Assembly (NCBI GenBank): GCA_023055505.1
Contig: JALIRH010000004.1
Span: forward strand, 36,337,502-36,401,501
DNA length: 64,000 bases
Origin: Callipepla californica brunnescens
Taxonomy: Eukaryota; Chordata; Aves; Galliformes; Odontophoridae
Reading direction: 5' to 3'
In this document: positions 50,723-62,900 of the stretch, piece after piece
How the letters are laid out: each line of letters starts with the position of its first letter
Position numbering within the stretch: position 1 is the stretch's first letter
The notes under the pieces: model-generated
The model's input: only the letters and a program-made list of their open reading frames with translations
Databases searched by the model: none
Told to the model about the DNA's origin: nothing
Position numbers and translations under genes: made by a program

Positions 50723-50790
50723 TAAATCTCTGTCTTAGTTTAAAACCATTCCCCCTCATCCTGCCACTATCAAGCCATGTAAACAGTCGT
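50723..50790 (-). mobile_element. CR1 LINE, minus strand, resumed part of the interrupted copy
   Basis: Antisense CR1 resumes with AAATCTCTGTCTTAGTTTAAAACCATTCCCCCTCATCCTGCCACTATCAAGCC. In the CR1 consensus (antisense) this directly follows the CCTCCTCCTAA at which the first part stops. The two parts together make about 290 bp of a 5'-truncated minus-strand copy. Confidence 0.88.
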
Positions 50791-52710
50791 TAAATCTTCC
50801 TAATCAGGCTTATTTGCATTTAAATGGCAGTGAGCAGAAGCGGGTCAGTCTGCATTGCTTAGTTCCCTACAAACTAAGCTTTAGAAGTTCCTCCTGTTAT
50901 AAATTCTTCCCTCTGCCCCAACAGCCACAGTTCTTTGATTATTTCAGTGATTGGGTCTATAGCCCAACAATATAGTTGCTCTGGGACTGCACTGAAATGT
51001 GTCAGAGGCGTATCCTAATAGATTAGAGGGACATAACAAGTAAAATGGACCTCCTAAGCAGCAGTATCAGCTTCGTTACCCAAACTAATAGATAACACAA
51101 CAAAATAAGAGAGAAAGAGGGGAAGAAGCATATGCTCCCAAAGTGGGATGGTATCATGGTGTCTCCCTCATACATTTGTCAGACTACCTGAAGACCCACA
51201 GCAGAGAGAGGACTCTGGCAGATGAGCTATTTGGAACGCTCGATTCCTTATAAGTAGATTCGAGGATCTGGGTAACTGATTCTGAGGAATACAGGAAGGT
51301 ACCTTGTCAGTAAGATTTACATGCTTATTGACTTATTTCTTACATTCTTATTTTCAGTTTTACATCTAGCATCCTGAATTTAATTATTGGATTTTTGTTT
51401 GTTTGTTTGTTTTGTTATTAGGACTCTGAGTTTCGTGGTGTGGTCAGGTAAATAAAGTTAAGCTGACCTCCACAAATATAAAAATGAAGCACCATACATG
51501 ATGAAGTGTGAGGAATCAGCACAGTAAGTCCCATAATTTCTAATTGACTGTTGCGTTACTGAATAAAAGTAATTGAACTTGGTAGGTCTTTTCATACACT
51601 CTGAGACCTGTACTGCAAGCCTTTTCTTCTATATGACAAAATATATATTTGTCTAGTAAAATTCAAGTAAGATACATGTCTCATTTGTTGATCCAGTTTG
51701 TAGTCGTAAGGTTTCTAAAGAGCTAGATTCCTGTTAAGACTCTTCATAAGGATAAAGCAAGCAATATACTGTCTTTCAGCCTCCTGATGTTTTGAATGTT
51801 ACATTATTGACCCATCAATAACCATTCAATGCTAACTCCAGAAGAAATGTGCTGGAGAGAGAGATGATCGTGTCTGCTACCATAAAGTTCCAGTTTGATG
51901 CATGTTTGATTACCATAGCATTAAAAATGAAAAAGGAGATGTACAAGAAATACTTCCTTACCTTTTTGGCCTTCCATCAACAAGCAGTTCAAGATCATCA
52001 GCTGCTCAAATAAGGAAAACCACATTAAAAAAAAAAAAAAAAAAAAAAGGACAAGTTAGAAAAAAAACCTCACTATTTTCACTGTTGCTGTCAGCCTGCA
52101 GCTATTATAAATGAGTCATTTATAAGTATGTAATTTACTGAACGTGTATAGAAGCACATTTAATGCTAGCACAAAGACAGCTTGGATGTTTAATGAGGTT
52201 TTTATAGCCCATTGTGCTAAGTTTAATGCAGGTGTGTAGGTATAGCTACCTCAGCAATCACTAGGGATTGGTTAAAGGTGTTTTCTTTCTTTTGATTTTA
52301 AGTCTGAAAAAAGGTCATTTAAATAGGGCCCTGAGTAAATTTACATAATTATTTCAAATCTATCAATGTCTATTCTTTAGACATGATCATTTTGGTAATA
52401 TATGGAGGCTACATTAGTTATGATGGGTTTTTGGAGTAGTCTATTTTTGTGGGTTAGTTTTTTAAGCTAACAATGCTACCGAGAAGAATAAATGAGTACT
52501 GTGGTTAATGCATGGCTAGATCTTTCAGGAAAATGATGAGAAGCGTCCTAGGGAGAAGGACCTACTTACCATAAAATACATTTCCAGTTTTGTTTATTTT
52601 AAAAGAACATTTATGTGAAAACCGTATCCCTGCCTAATGAAATCCATCTTCTCAGCAAAACCTCCCACCCCAACGCCCTTGATATTTTAAAATCCTCCTG
52701 TGGTGACTAA
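50791..52710. other. AT-rich non-coding DNA, no gene seen
   Basis: No sustained coding frame. It contains a TTTG repeat (51391-51414) and an A22 run (52027-52048) that gives the KKKKKKK of one short open stretch. No repeat family is recognised otherwise. Confidence 0.5.
52027..52048. repeat. Poly-A run, 22 A
   Basis: The longest A homopolymer in the window, directly followed by GG. It could be a retroposon tail, but no body is recognisable to the left. Confidence 0.93.
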
Positions 52711-52832
52711 GGTCCAAATCTTGTCAACGCATAGGCACATTCTTAATCTTTCAAACAAACCCATTGATTTCCGTGAAGAAGCCTACTGCAGCACAGTGCA
52801 ACATACGCATAAGTGTTTGCAAGACTGGGACC
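52711..52832. mobile_element. 122-bp palindromic element, MITE-like (non-autonomous DNA transposon)
   Basis: The ends are inverted: GGTCCAAATCTTG at the left and CAAGACTGGGACC at the right. Further in, ATAGGCAC pairs with a TACGCATAAG-like segment. The centre CCCATTGATTTCCGTGAA has the form of the CCCATTGACTTCAATGGG core seen in short palindromic elements of reptile and bird genomes, which carry TGCAAACACTTATGC arms. The right arm here reads CATACGCATAAGTGTTTGCA. It has no coding capacity, so any past movement would have needed a transposase supplied elsewhere. I cannot name the family or show a target duplication. Overlapping short open frames are coincidental. Confidence 0.55.
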
Positions 52833-54229
52833 CAGATGATCGTTTCCAGATGAATGTATACTGTAATGACAGTGGTGGAACCAGCACTCCAGAAAATAGA
52901 GACTTTCAAGGAAATAGAGTCCAAGGTTACATCACCCAGCAACAGTTTTGCCTGTGATAGAGTACAGAACAACAGTTGTCACTGGATCTCAGGAGGAGCC
53001 ACTGCAACAATGTCTCAGAGGAACCTGAGAGATACAAGAGCAGAGATCTTACCTGCTGACCCTGAAGGGATGCTTCCAACCAAGATGACAAAGAAACAAT
53101 GAATTATGCCTCTCTGGTACCAGCTGTCACTCTCATCATTACTGAAGAGCTCATTTTTATCTGAAGATGCTAAATAAACTTTGGTTCTTCAGGGACAAGT
53201 GAAGACCACTGCAGTAATTGGATCAGAATCATTGGCTTTTGAAGTGTGCTTTCTTTATGATCACAATGACAGAGGACAATGCAAGTGTAAGAACAAATGC
53301 TGTTAAGGAACATTGAAGATTTTACATCTATTTCCTTTTCATTTGAAAGTAACTTTTGCTGATGATCCTGATCAAAATCACATCTGTTTGCATTTTACTG
53401 AGTAAGAGGAGATGGATGGTTGTTTTCACGTGTGTCTGACCAAGAATTCTAGAAATGGGCTGGCAGGCAATTAGCAAAGTTCCACGTGGTGGTGCATTTT
53501 ACCTTCCTAATTGAAGGCCCCTGCATCCTGGCGGAAAACTTCCTATTTAGAAAGGTCACAATTTCCTGGGTTACCAAAGCCAACAGAAGCACATGGAAAA
53601 TCTAAGGAAGAAGGACCAAGCTTACACTACTGGAAAGAAAATATCAAGTTTGTAAAGGATATAGTTTTATTCCTCTGAGATGTAGTTCTTGTCTGGAAGT
53701 TTATCACCAAAAGAGGTAGTCATTTTTGGCCTTGGAATAAATATACAAATAATTCTGAGAGACAGATTTTTCTCCACGTTATACATAAACCTGGAGAGAA
53801 TAACATGAAACCTGTGAGTTTCATTACATAGTGCTCACAAAACCTCTTCTGAGTTCTAGGCTGTCATCCAATGTCAACAGAATTCAAAACCTCAAAGTAA
53901 AATTTGACTTAAACCATTGAGTTTTACATGGCTCTGAGTTTGTTTGTTTATTTTGTATACAGTTTCCAGCTAGATTCAGAAGTTATACCATCATTTCCCA
54001 ACTAAACTTTTTCCAAAGGCCCCAGAATCCCAGTTAATCTTTAAATAGACACTGACATGCAATTTAGGTTTACTGTGCAATGTGGGATCAAGTCAATTTC
54101 CATGATATGGTTTGGGTTTCATCTGTAGATCCTTATCATCACAATTCCTGTGTGTGCATACCTTCCTAATTCTGTTATTTGCACCATTCTAGATAAAAGA
54201 CAATAAATACAAACATTATCTTATGAAAA
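52833..54229. other. Non-coding DNA, no confident gene
   Basis: A plus-strand open stretch of about 80 codons (to 53102) is followed by AATAAA at 53173-53178. This could be a transcript end but is unsupported by splice sites or a recognisable protein. The remainder is AT-rich and featureless. Confidence 0.4.
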
Positions 54230-54247
54230 GTAGACAGCGCTGTCTAC
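54230..54247. repeat. Perfect 18-bp palindrome
   Basis: GTAGACAGCGCTGTCTAC equals its own reverse complement. It contains the GTAGAC half-site twice around an AGCGCT core. One such palindrome is expected by chance in a few windows of this size, so it is only mildly unusual. It could serve as a dimeric protein-binding site. Confidence 0.95.
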
Positions 54248-56837
54248 GTCATGTCTTTATTACTATCAGGTAGCATGCAGCCTTCTGTCAGACTGTTGCT
54301 GAACACTGAAAACAGAATTTACAGGAGCAATCTGGAAAAAATCAAAAAGAGAAGCAAAGTATGAGAAAGAATGGATTTTTATTGGATACTGAAACTAAGT
54401 AAACATGACATGCCATTTATCAAAAGCATAAATACAAGCAATGCCAACATGTCTTGTTCCTCTTGAATGATATATTTTACCAGAGGGATATTTCAGATTT
54501 TTCACTTTGTGCCAAGGTACGTTTAATACATCTCTAATCTACAACATATGGGTCTTATGACATTACACATTATTTGCATCACCAATAAAACAGCTCATTA
54601 ATCAAACATGCCAACATAACCACCAAAAATATACACTGAAAAAAATTTGGGTTAAAAAATATTTTTAAATGGGATTATTTGCTTGAAACAGTCCCTTTTG
54701 GTACAATAACCCTTTGTTAATTTTAACACTGGTCAAGTTTACCAAAGATTAACACAAGTCTCTGTTCAACAGAAGACTACACTGGAAAGAAAAAAAACAC
54801 CAAACACTCCGTGGATACATTTTCTTTACAGTTTTCTAATGTGTTTTTATTTATTTTTTCATCAGAGTATGCAAGTTCAGAATATGATTGCTTTGAAACA
54901 ACAAAGATACATTCTCTGTGTAATTATATGCTATTTTACTCAAATTAGATCAGTCTATTAGAAATGAAAATTGAATTTGTACAATAAAGATCATTTTCAT
55001 TCATATTCTGTGGTGAAATATTTGTGTAAAAAATGGAAAATACAGGCATTGTTCAGAACTCTCAATTTAGCTGTTGACTTGCAGCAGTTTCAGACTCAGA
55101 AAGTAAGCAGGAAAATATTTCAGGTAGTGTTTATCAGCATTTGATCAGGAAACATCAGCATAAGACTATAGGAACAGATCTTCTTTTAAAGAAAGACAAG
55201 AAATCTGAACCCTGCTTTTACTACTGTGGTACAGAAAACTAATATTTAGATAAACATTTTACCTGCATTTAAATCAATCTGTCTGCCAGGTGTCAGTGTT
55301 CAGATGAGAAGGGATTATGTTGGTCTCCACTCAAAAAATGAAGCCTACCGCTTTTTCTACCACATTTCATCTCTATTATTCAAACAGAGCCTGAATCAAA
55401 AAGCACTTCAGCATAGGACTGGTTTTAGCATATAGTTCCAGTTTAGAACAAAGAAAGCAAAACTAAGAGTGAGCATTTTCTAACCAGTCTGCAAAGCCAA
55501 AGGTGCTGTTATCTTCATGACAGCAATTAGTCGTCAGCCATAAAAGTGCATCTAAAGAAACATGGCTGAAGGTCTGTGAGAAGAGACTACATATGTTGTG
55601 TGAATGAGCCTGTGAATAGCCATCATCCCTGTAGACTCTATAACGATTCTCAGTTTCACAGCACATACTCAGTTTTACCCTCCTCTCTGTAAAACAAGCA
55701 CCACAATGCGATTCCACTCGAGGTGATATGAGACTAAAACATTAATGAAGTACTTTCAGAGCCTACGGTGAAAGGCACTATAAAAATCACAAAGCATTGC
55801 TGCTGTTTATTAGAAAACACATCCCATTAAAACTCCCTAACACCTTCCATTACATTTATTATTTCAAAAACAAAACATTGTTCTCATTAAGGAAGGCCAA
55901 ACTATATTCAGCTGAAATAAAAACCATGAAATTTTATCCAGTACTCACAGGGACTTTCAAAACTTCAGAAAAAAAAAGTTCAAGAAGCTATTTTGCAGAT
56001 TTAAGATGAGCCAGATGTAACCAAATCAAGGGTTTATTCTGCAAATGATTTCACATGTGCTCAGGTTTAACAGTGTTTCCTGTGAGACTACTCACATGTA
56101 TAAATTTAAACAAGTACATTACTGTTTGGAGACTCAAGAATAAGGTTTGTTTTTTGTTTTGTTTTGTTTTTTTACCATTTATCTGAACCATTGCTCAGAA
56201 CCTGCTAACAATAACAAGATCCTACTGACTTTAAAGCAACTAACTAATTCTCAGTACCGCAATTAATTATTTTCCTACTGAAAAATACTTAAAAACTCCC
56301 CAGATATTTTAATTTCCTAAGAATACATTTAAAAAAACCTTACTTTCTAAAATATTAGAACAAATACACTGAGGCAGCCAAGAAAGAATGCAAAGGACAG
56401 AAAAAAGTGTGACATTTACACTGGGTATCTGCCTAATGTAAATTTTCATTAGGTGTCCAGTGGCACCCAATTATTGTGAAATATTAAAGTATACCTAAAG
56501 AGGGCTATATTTTTACCTCTCTATTTTGATGACATGCACAAATTGTTTCAGTAATATCGTCACCAGAAACCCTTGATAAAAAGTAGTCACATTTAAAACA
56601 GTTGAATGCAGCTCCCTCTCTCTCAATTGGAAACATAATGCAGAATTCCACAGGAGAGTCACTAAATTATATAACTGCACGTGCAAACCTGTACGATACA
56701 CCTAATGGCCCCTAACAAATCTGAAATATTTTACTATTTACTCTCCTTCTAAAGTACCCAGATATGGGCATATTTCTTTTCAAATGCTTTATTTAGTTGT
56801 ACTGATCTGCTGTCAGTCAAATTACCCCTGGGGCAAA
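54248..56837. other. AT-rich non-coding DNA, no gene seen
   Basis: No sustained coding frame. The part 55480-55720 is relatively complex and repeat-free. A T-rich TTTTG tract lies at 56146-56173. Confidence 0.5.
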
Positions 56838-56926
56838 GAATCATAGAATCTCAGAATCATAGAATGACTTAGGTTGAAAGGGACCTTAAAGATTATTGAG
56901 CTCCAGTCCCCCTGCTGTGCGCTGGG
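56838..56926 (-). repeat. CR1 3'-end fragment, minus strand
   Basis: The plus strand reads AATCATAGAATCTCAGAATCATAGAATGACTTAGGTTG, then AAAGGGACCTTAAAGATTATTGAGCTCCAGTCCCCCTGCTGTG, the antisense CR1 3' end with its tandem AATCATAGA-type tail. Only about 90 bp are present, a very short 5'-truncated insertion. Sequence is close to consensus, so it is probably younger than the copies at 19.9 and 22.1 kb. Confidence 0.93.
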
Positions 56927-59900
56927 AAATGTTCATTAGCAGTCACCGTGCGTAGTAGGAAAGCAAAGCATGCAGATAATGCTTGCCATCAGCAAGAGGT
57001 AGAGTTGCCTGTTTCTTAATCTAAATAAGGCAAAAAGGTTCAAGTACAGCGTGTGAGAGGACCAGTCTGTGGTAGTTTGGATTTAAACAGAAAGTGTGGG
57101 AAGCCAGAACTCTCAACTGAAAACATTTAAATTTTGCTATTGTTTCTAAATTACAATAAAACACATAATAAAATCCCCACCATAAACGTTAAGGAAAAGT
57201 ATTCCCCTCAAGAGTTGATGGCACTTTAAAATTAATTATATATTTTCCCATCTTAAAATGTCAGTAGATCATAACAATTCCAGAAATATATCAGTTTCCT
57301 TTGACCAGAACACACAGAAGGTTGCAGTGACTCAAAGGAAGGTAAAGGATGTTAACAGGTCTATTTTCTCATTGCAGAAATGAATAATGCCACCTCTGTT
57401 TTTCCCAAAGCAGTATTTTTCTTAAATTGCCTTATTTTCTGGCTTTCCAGACCCCCAGTATGTAGTGAAGGACATTCATTAAGAGCTTGCTGCACTTGAC
57501 TGGATGCTTCATGATGAGTACGAGTCAGACTCCTTCTGTGAGGGATGTGTGAAAAGCCTGGATTTACTCACCTGATCCATACAGTTTAGCTTATCAAATG
57601 TTACACAGTGGGGCCCTGCTCCATTCTTCAGGGATTTCTGTTCTCTGTCGTGCAGTTTCATGCACAAGGGCTTATGCAAATCCCTGCACTGGGGCTTTGA
57701 TAGAAGGACCTGGTGTTAACCGTAATTGCTTCACAGGTGATGAATTAGGCTGTAGCTGGTCAGACATGTGTCTACTAGTGCTCGCAACATCTATACCATC
57801 TCACCTCTGAACAAAGCCTTTTGTTCAAAGTATCTGTGTGCGAAAAGCTTAGTTTTGAGTGTGTGCTCAGAATGAAGAGTCTGTTTAGCCATTCCATCTC
57901 TATTCATATGGATCATCCCTGGTCTCCCTCCCTGTGGAAAAAAAAAAAGAACACGTTAGGAATGAGATCTTGATCTTCTCTTCCTGACTTTCTGGCTCTC
58001 CTTTTCATAGGTCACTTTGGTCATTACATTATTCACTTGCTCTTTGACATCTTCTTTAATAATGTGTCTAGATTCTCTCCACATCTTAACAGAGTGCACT
58101 TAGATTTCCTTCCAGTGAAACCTCTTAAATTCATAAAGTATAGAGGAAAAAACGTCTGTTTACAGCTCTCTAGCTGTACTTCACCACCACCTATTGCTTG
58201 CTTCTCATCTACCCAGTATTACTCAGGTTTATTTTTTCTTCCCCATTTGTTAGATATTCAGAGGTAAATCCTGCAACACAGCTGAAACTACTTCAACTAC
58301 CTTCATATGCTTATTGTTGGGAATTGCCAACAGATAATAAAAACAAAACAAAAGAGCTCCTCTATAACTGTATTGCCATATTGTCAGCATTCACCCCCAG
58401 TGTGAGTGACTACATATTGCCATAATATTCCACCATATATCTATCATTTTCTACCATGCTTTTGATGGCTGGGTTAAAGAAAGCTGAAGTGGCAGTTAGG
58501 AAACTTGGTTTTCTCTTTATGTTTTTGTTTGTTTGTTTTAAGACAAAATAGAGTTAATACCTAAAAAAAAAACATCTTTGGGGGCTGGAGAACATCACTT
58601 CCCCAACACAGATTTGCTACCACCTAGAAGACAGAAGCCTGCATTTAGCTGTGTAATCTGTGTTAGTATTTTGAAAGTATTCAAAACCTGCTAATTAGGT
58701 CTTTTGACCTTACAATGCTGATTAACATTTATCCATCTCACAAAGATTATTGCTCTTCCTTCTCTTTGTACAAAGATGTTACATAGAGCACTGTACTATT
58801 TCAGTGCTTCCCAATTTATTCTGGCTCTATTTCAAAATTACCCTTTGATAATTTTGGGGAGAGAAAGAGAGGAAGTTTAGCAATATGTTCCATGGATTCT
58901 TTCCAATCTGAGACATTACTTCTCTTTGCTTACTGCCTCTCACCTCTATTCTTCTGTGATAAACTCTTTCAAAACCAAGTAGTTTTCACTTTCCTTCAGC
59001 AAAATTCTCTTCTATTCCCAGCAACACTCTATGAAACAGCAGTCCTTTGTTTTCAGCTTTACTGTTTGCTTTCATTTCTTACATTTTATTTCTACAAAAT
59101 GTTTGTTCTGTAAGGAGGATCCCACACATAAATCTGCTCTTTCTCCTGCTTAGGTTCACATTCCGCCATCATCCTTGTACTTCTATTCGGCAATAATCTG
59201 GATAATATCCTAGGACCTAAAGGCAGAAAATAAGTGGAGTCTGAAAATATTACTTAGCCTTTCTGCTTTGGTTCAAGAGTATGTGTTAAAGAGGTAGTCA
59301 TTTAAGCTTCTCATGAATTTCAGCTGAATCTCTTGTTCATCACCAAGAGAGCATTTCTTTCTCAGCACTTGGCCTTTTGGAGACAAACTTTCTTTGTCTT
59401 ACTAACATCCCCTCTTCCTGTACTTACCTAGTATCCAAAACCTGCTTCATTTAGGAAGCTTCATAGCTGATGGTAGAAAAGAAGTAACAATGGAAGAGTT
59501 ACACAGGCAAATCTGAGATGGTCCTAACAAGCAAACTTGTGAATTAACTACACCCAAGAAAGCCTTAGAAACATCATTTCACTCACTGGACAGCACAAGT
59601 TTGGTGAGCAGCTGGTTGCTGGTTTGTTAGCTCTGCTTGTTTTTTCAGTGCCAGCTCAGGACCTATTAAGGTCATATATTTTAACAATGATGATTTTACA
59701 ATCAAAAACACAATGCATGAATTCATGGTGGCCAAACCAAAATGCATTCTCGAACTGCTAACACTTGGGGAAACAGTCCAGAGGGGATTTTTGCCATAAT
59801 ATTTATTATAGGAATACCGAGGATTCTATTAGCAAAACTGCTGCTGTGTCAGCATGTTCTGGAAATAATAATAAAAGGGGCTATAAATAAAACACATAAA

Positions 59901-62900
59901 TTTAATTAAAGATGAAATCTTTAGGCAGAAACTCCTCCTTAAAAGGGACTATAAATATGTTTTTGTTGTTTTATCTTTGTGATGTATCTTGTTTTCCCCT
60001 CCAATTTGTATTTTATGAATCCTGCTGCGTAATTACAAACACAGTAATTATTCAAAAGATAAATGGGTGGGTTTACAAAATCAGTGGATACAAAGCTATT
60101 TGTCTAATAAGTAATCCAATTCCTTCTACAATAATTCTGCAAAAACATACCACAGAGGCAGTCAGATCAAAAAAGCGAATCTCTACTTCATTTTTTCTGC
60201 TCTACAATTAATTAATTTATTTTTAATGCAACATAATTTGTTATGCTTGGCATACACAAAGAGGAATATTTAATAAACAAAAGGGAAACATTTAAAACAT
60301 TATTATTTTAATGTAATCGTTTAGAGCTCTGAAATATTCCCCATTTCTCTGGGCTGTCTGTACAGGAACCTCACATCATTGTCAATTTTTGTTACGAGAT
60401 AATTCAATTATTTCCTATAAGTTCTTATGAATGGCTCACATTTATGCTGAGGACAGAGACACATTGTTATACGTGATCAAAGCTGTTGTTCCTACAGATA
60501 TATTTAGATGTCATTGTAGAACATATTATGTTATCTGCATAACATGGCTGATAATTGTCACCTGGACACGGAGGGCATTAGTTGTCTCTGACCGGCTCTA
60601 GATCCCAACCTGGCTGACAATTAGCTCTCATACCTAAGACAGGAAATCCTTTTTCCCCTTCCAAGAGATCTTTCTTTCTAGGTACTAAAGTCTGTAAAGG
60701 ATGCAGTAGGCTATGAGGAAGGTAGGTCTTGATTGCTTTCAGCGTTGCAACATATAACAGCAGAGCAACACTGCTGATTAAGACACTAAAAGCTGTCACG
60801 TGGGAGGACAGGAGCATCCCCAGCTTCAGGACCCAGCTATCCCAGAGGTTCTCTAAGAGGGTGAGGAATCAAAGACTAAGTAGCCTTAATTTTCACTAAA
60901 AAAAAAATGAACAAAAAAGGAAAAGGTTGGGGGGGATTATAATTTGATCCCAATAGCAAAACAACAGTTAAGAACAGCCTAAGAGAGATATATTTGTGGC
61001 ACCAGTTTACTGCTGTGTGATGAGAATGCTGTGGGAAATCTGGATTTGAGATTACCAGCCAAACACCAGCCTGCATGAAGTAATCTAGATTTATGTTCTG
61101 AAAACACAGAATGAATTTTTGGCATTGTCCCAGATAAATCTGTAAATGTATCACAGATTCAAGAAGGCATCAACACACTGAGGTCAGTCAGTAGACAGGA
61201 GATTGCAGCAGCAAGGGAGTCAGATTCTTAATTCATAGCTAACCTGTAGGGTGATGATAGAGACAATGTCAGAATTTTCTGAAGTCCTCTACTTTTCTAC
61301 TTCTCTTCAGTTGTACTGATTTAAATATTTAAGTGTGGATGTGATGTGAAAGATGTCTATCAAAGTTTAGGAAGCTTTTAAAAGCCAATGGATACAGACA
61401 TAAAATGCATAAAAGAAATGCTGAATCACTAACAGGCACTTGACTGCATAGAATTGTTTAGAATGTCTAAAATGGGAGATGAATTCCAGACATGAAATTT
61501 GGGGGTGTGAATCCCAATCTTACCACTGCAAGAGCAATTCGCTCCTGAAAAGGCCTAAATCGTTAAGAGATTTGTGGGTTTATACAACAGAAATAAATGT
61601 AAAATTTTAACATAAAAGAGGGCTTATAGCTTTATTAATGGGATAATAAAACAATAAAACCAGTAATGTGTTAATATGTTAGTCCGAAGCATGTACAGAC
61701 AAGGCAATAAAATTGCTTAAGTATCCAGTGGGCCTAAGAGATATTACTGCAATCAGATTTTTGACATCATATATTTTGAGACAGTAGGTCAATTTTTTAT
61801 GCTAATGCATTATGTTAATTTAAAAATTAAAATTACCATATGACAGATAAAATAAGATGGCCTAAGCATACTATGGAGTGCATAATCTTATGCTGCTAAG
61901 AAACGAGTAATAGCCCTGAGTGGCTTTAGGAGATTACATTGTATGTTTGTAGGAGTGGGGAAGAACTGAGCACATTTTTCACAAAATCAAGCTCCTGATA
62001 TCTCTAAAACCCCTAGATCTTTCTATCTCAGGGAAATTTTAAGTGTGATGAGAAATTACAAAGTTCAAATTATTACCTGGTGTTCTCAACCAAGTGGGAA
62101 ATCACATCTTGTTCAAGTACACACATACTTCCTATAATAACTTCAGTGAGTTTAATAACTTCCATCTGAATGTAGTAAAGGCATGCAGGTATTTAATGGA
62201 CGTGCTGTTAATTTGTTTGCTTGTTTTCCACCAAGTAGCCCATTGATTCTCTTCTCATTTGGTCAAGAGTCGTTAACATTACGACACAATTCACCTTTAG
62301 GGAAAGAGAAGTAAAATAAGGCATCATGAAGAGAAGGTGCCCTGAAGCAAGTGTCTTCATGCTAGTCACTGCACAACTTCCATTGCACAGCTGTATCTGA
62401 ACTTGCCTTCAAGTATTTAGTTTACCATCAGCAACGTGGAGGATAGCACTAGGAAAAGCCCAGCCACTGCTCTGCAGGAAAGTTTTTCAGGTTAAATACA
62501 GTTTATCACAGCCCTTATTAGCTGAAAACAAATCACTGCAGCTCCACTATGCTTATGACATTGGGCACCTGTTCTGTTAGAAAACGGCCCTCTGACTCAT
62601 TAAGTACACAAACAGTATTCCTTCTGTGAACATCTTCCCTTCGGGGAAAAAAAAAGTCCTTTGTGCTTTTATTCTGTTAATTGAAGGAGAGGAATAATAT
62701 CCAGTGTTGCAGAGGATGGCTGTTCCCTCTCTAGCTAATACCGCCCCCTTTCACAGCACTCTCCCAGACTGCACTCCCATCACTGCCCTAGCAATTCACC
62801 ATGCTGCCCCATGCTTGCTTGTGAAAAGCATACTCTCTTCCATTCCAGCTTGCAGAACCACTCAGAAGAGACCATTAAACACATGGCAAGGATGATCAGA

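Noticed and set aside
53103..53200. AATAAA at 53173-53178 after an open frame, as a possible terminal exon
   Set aside because: AATAAA is common in AT-rich DNA. No acceptor site, known protein or transcript evidence supports an exon.
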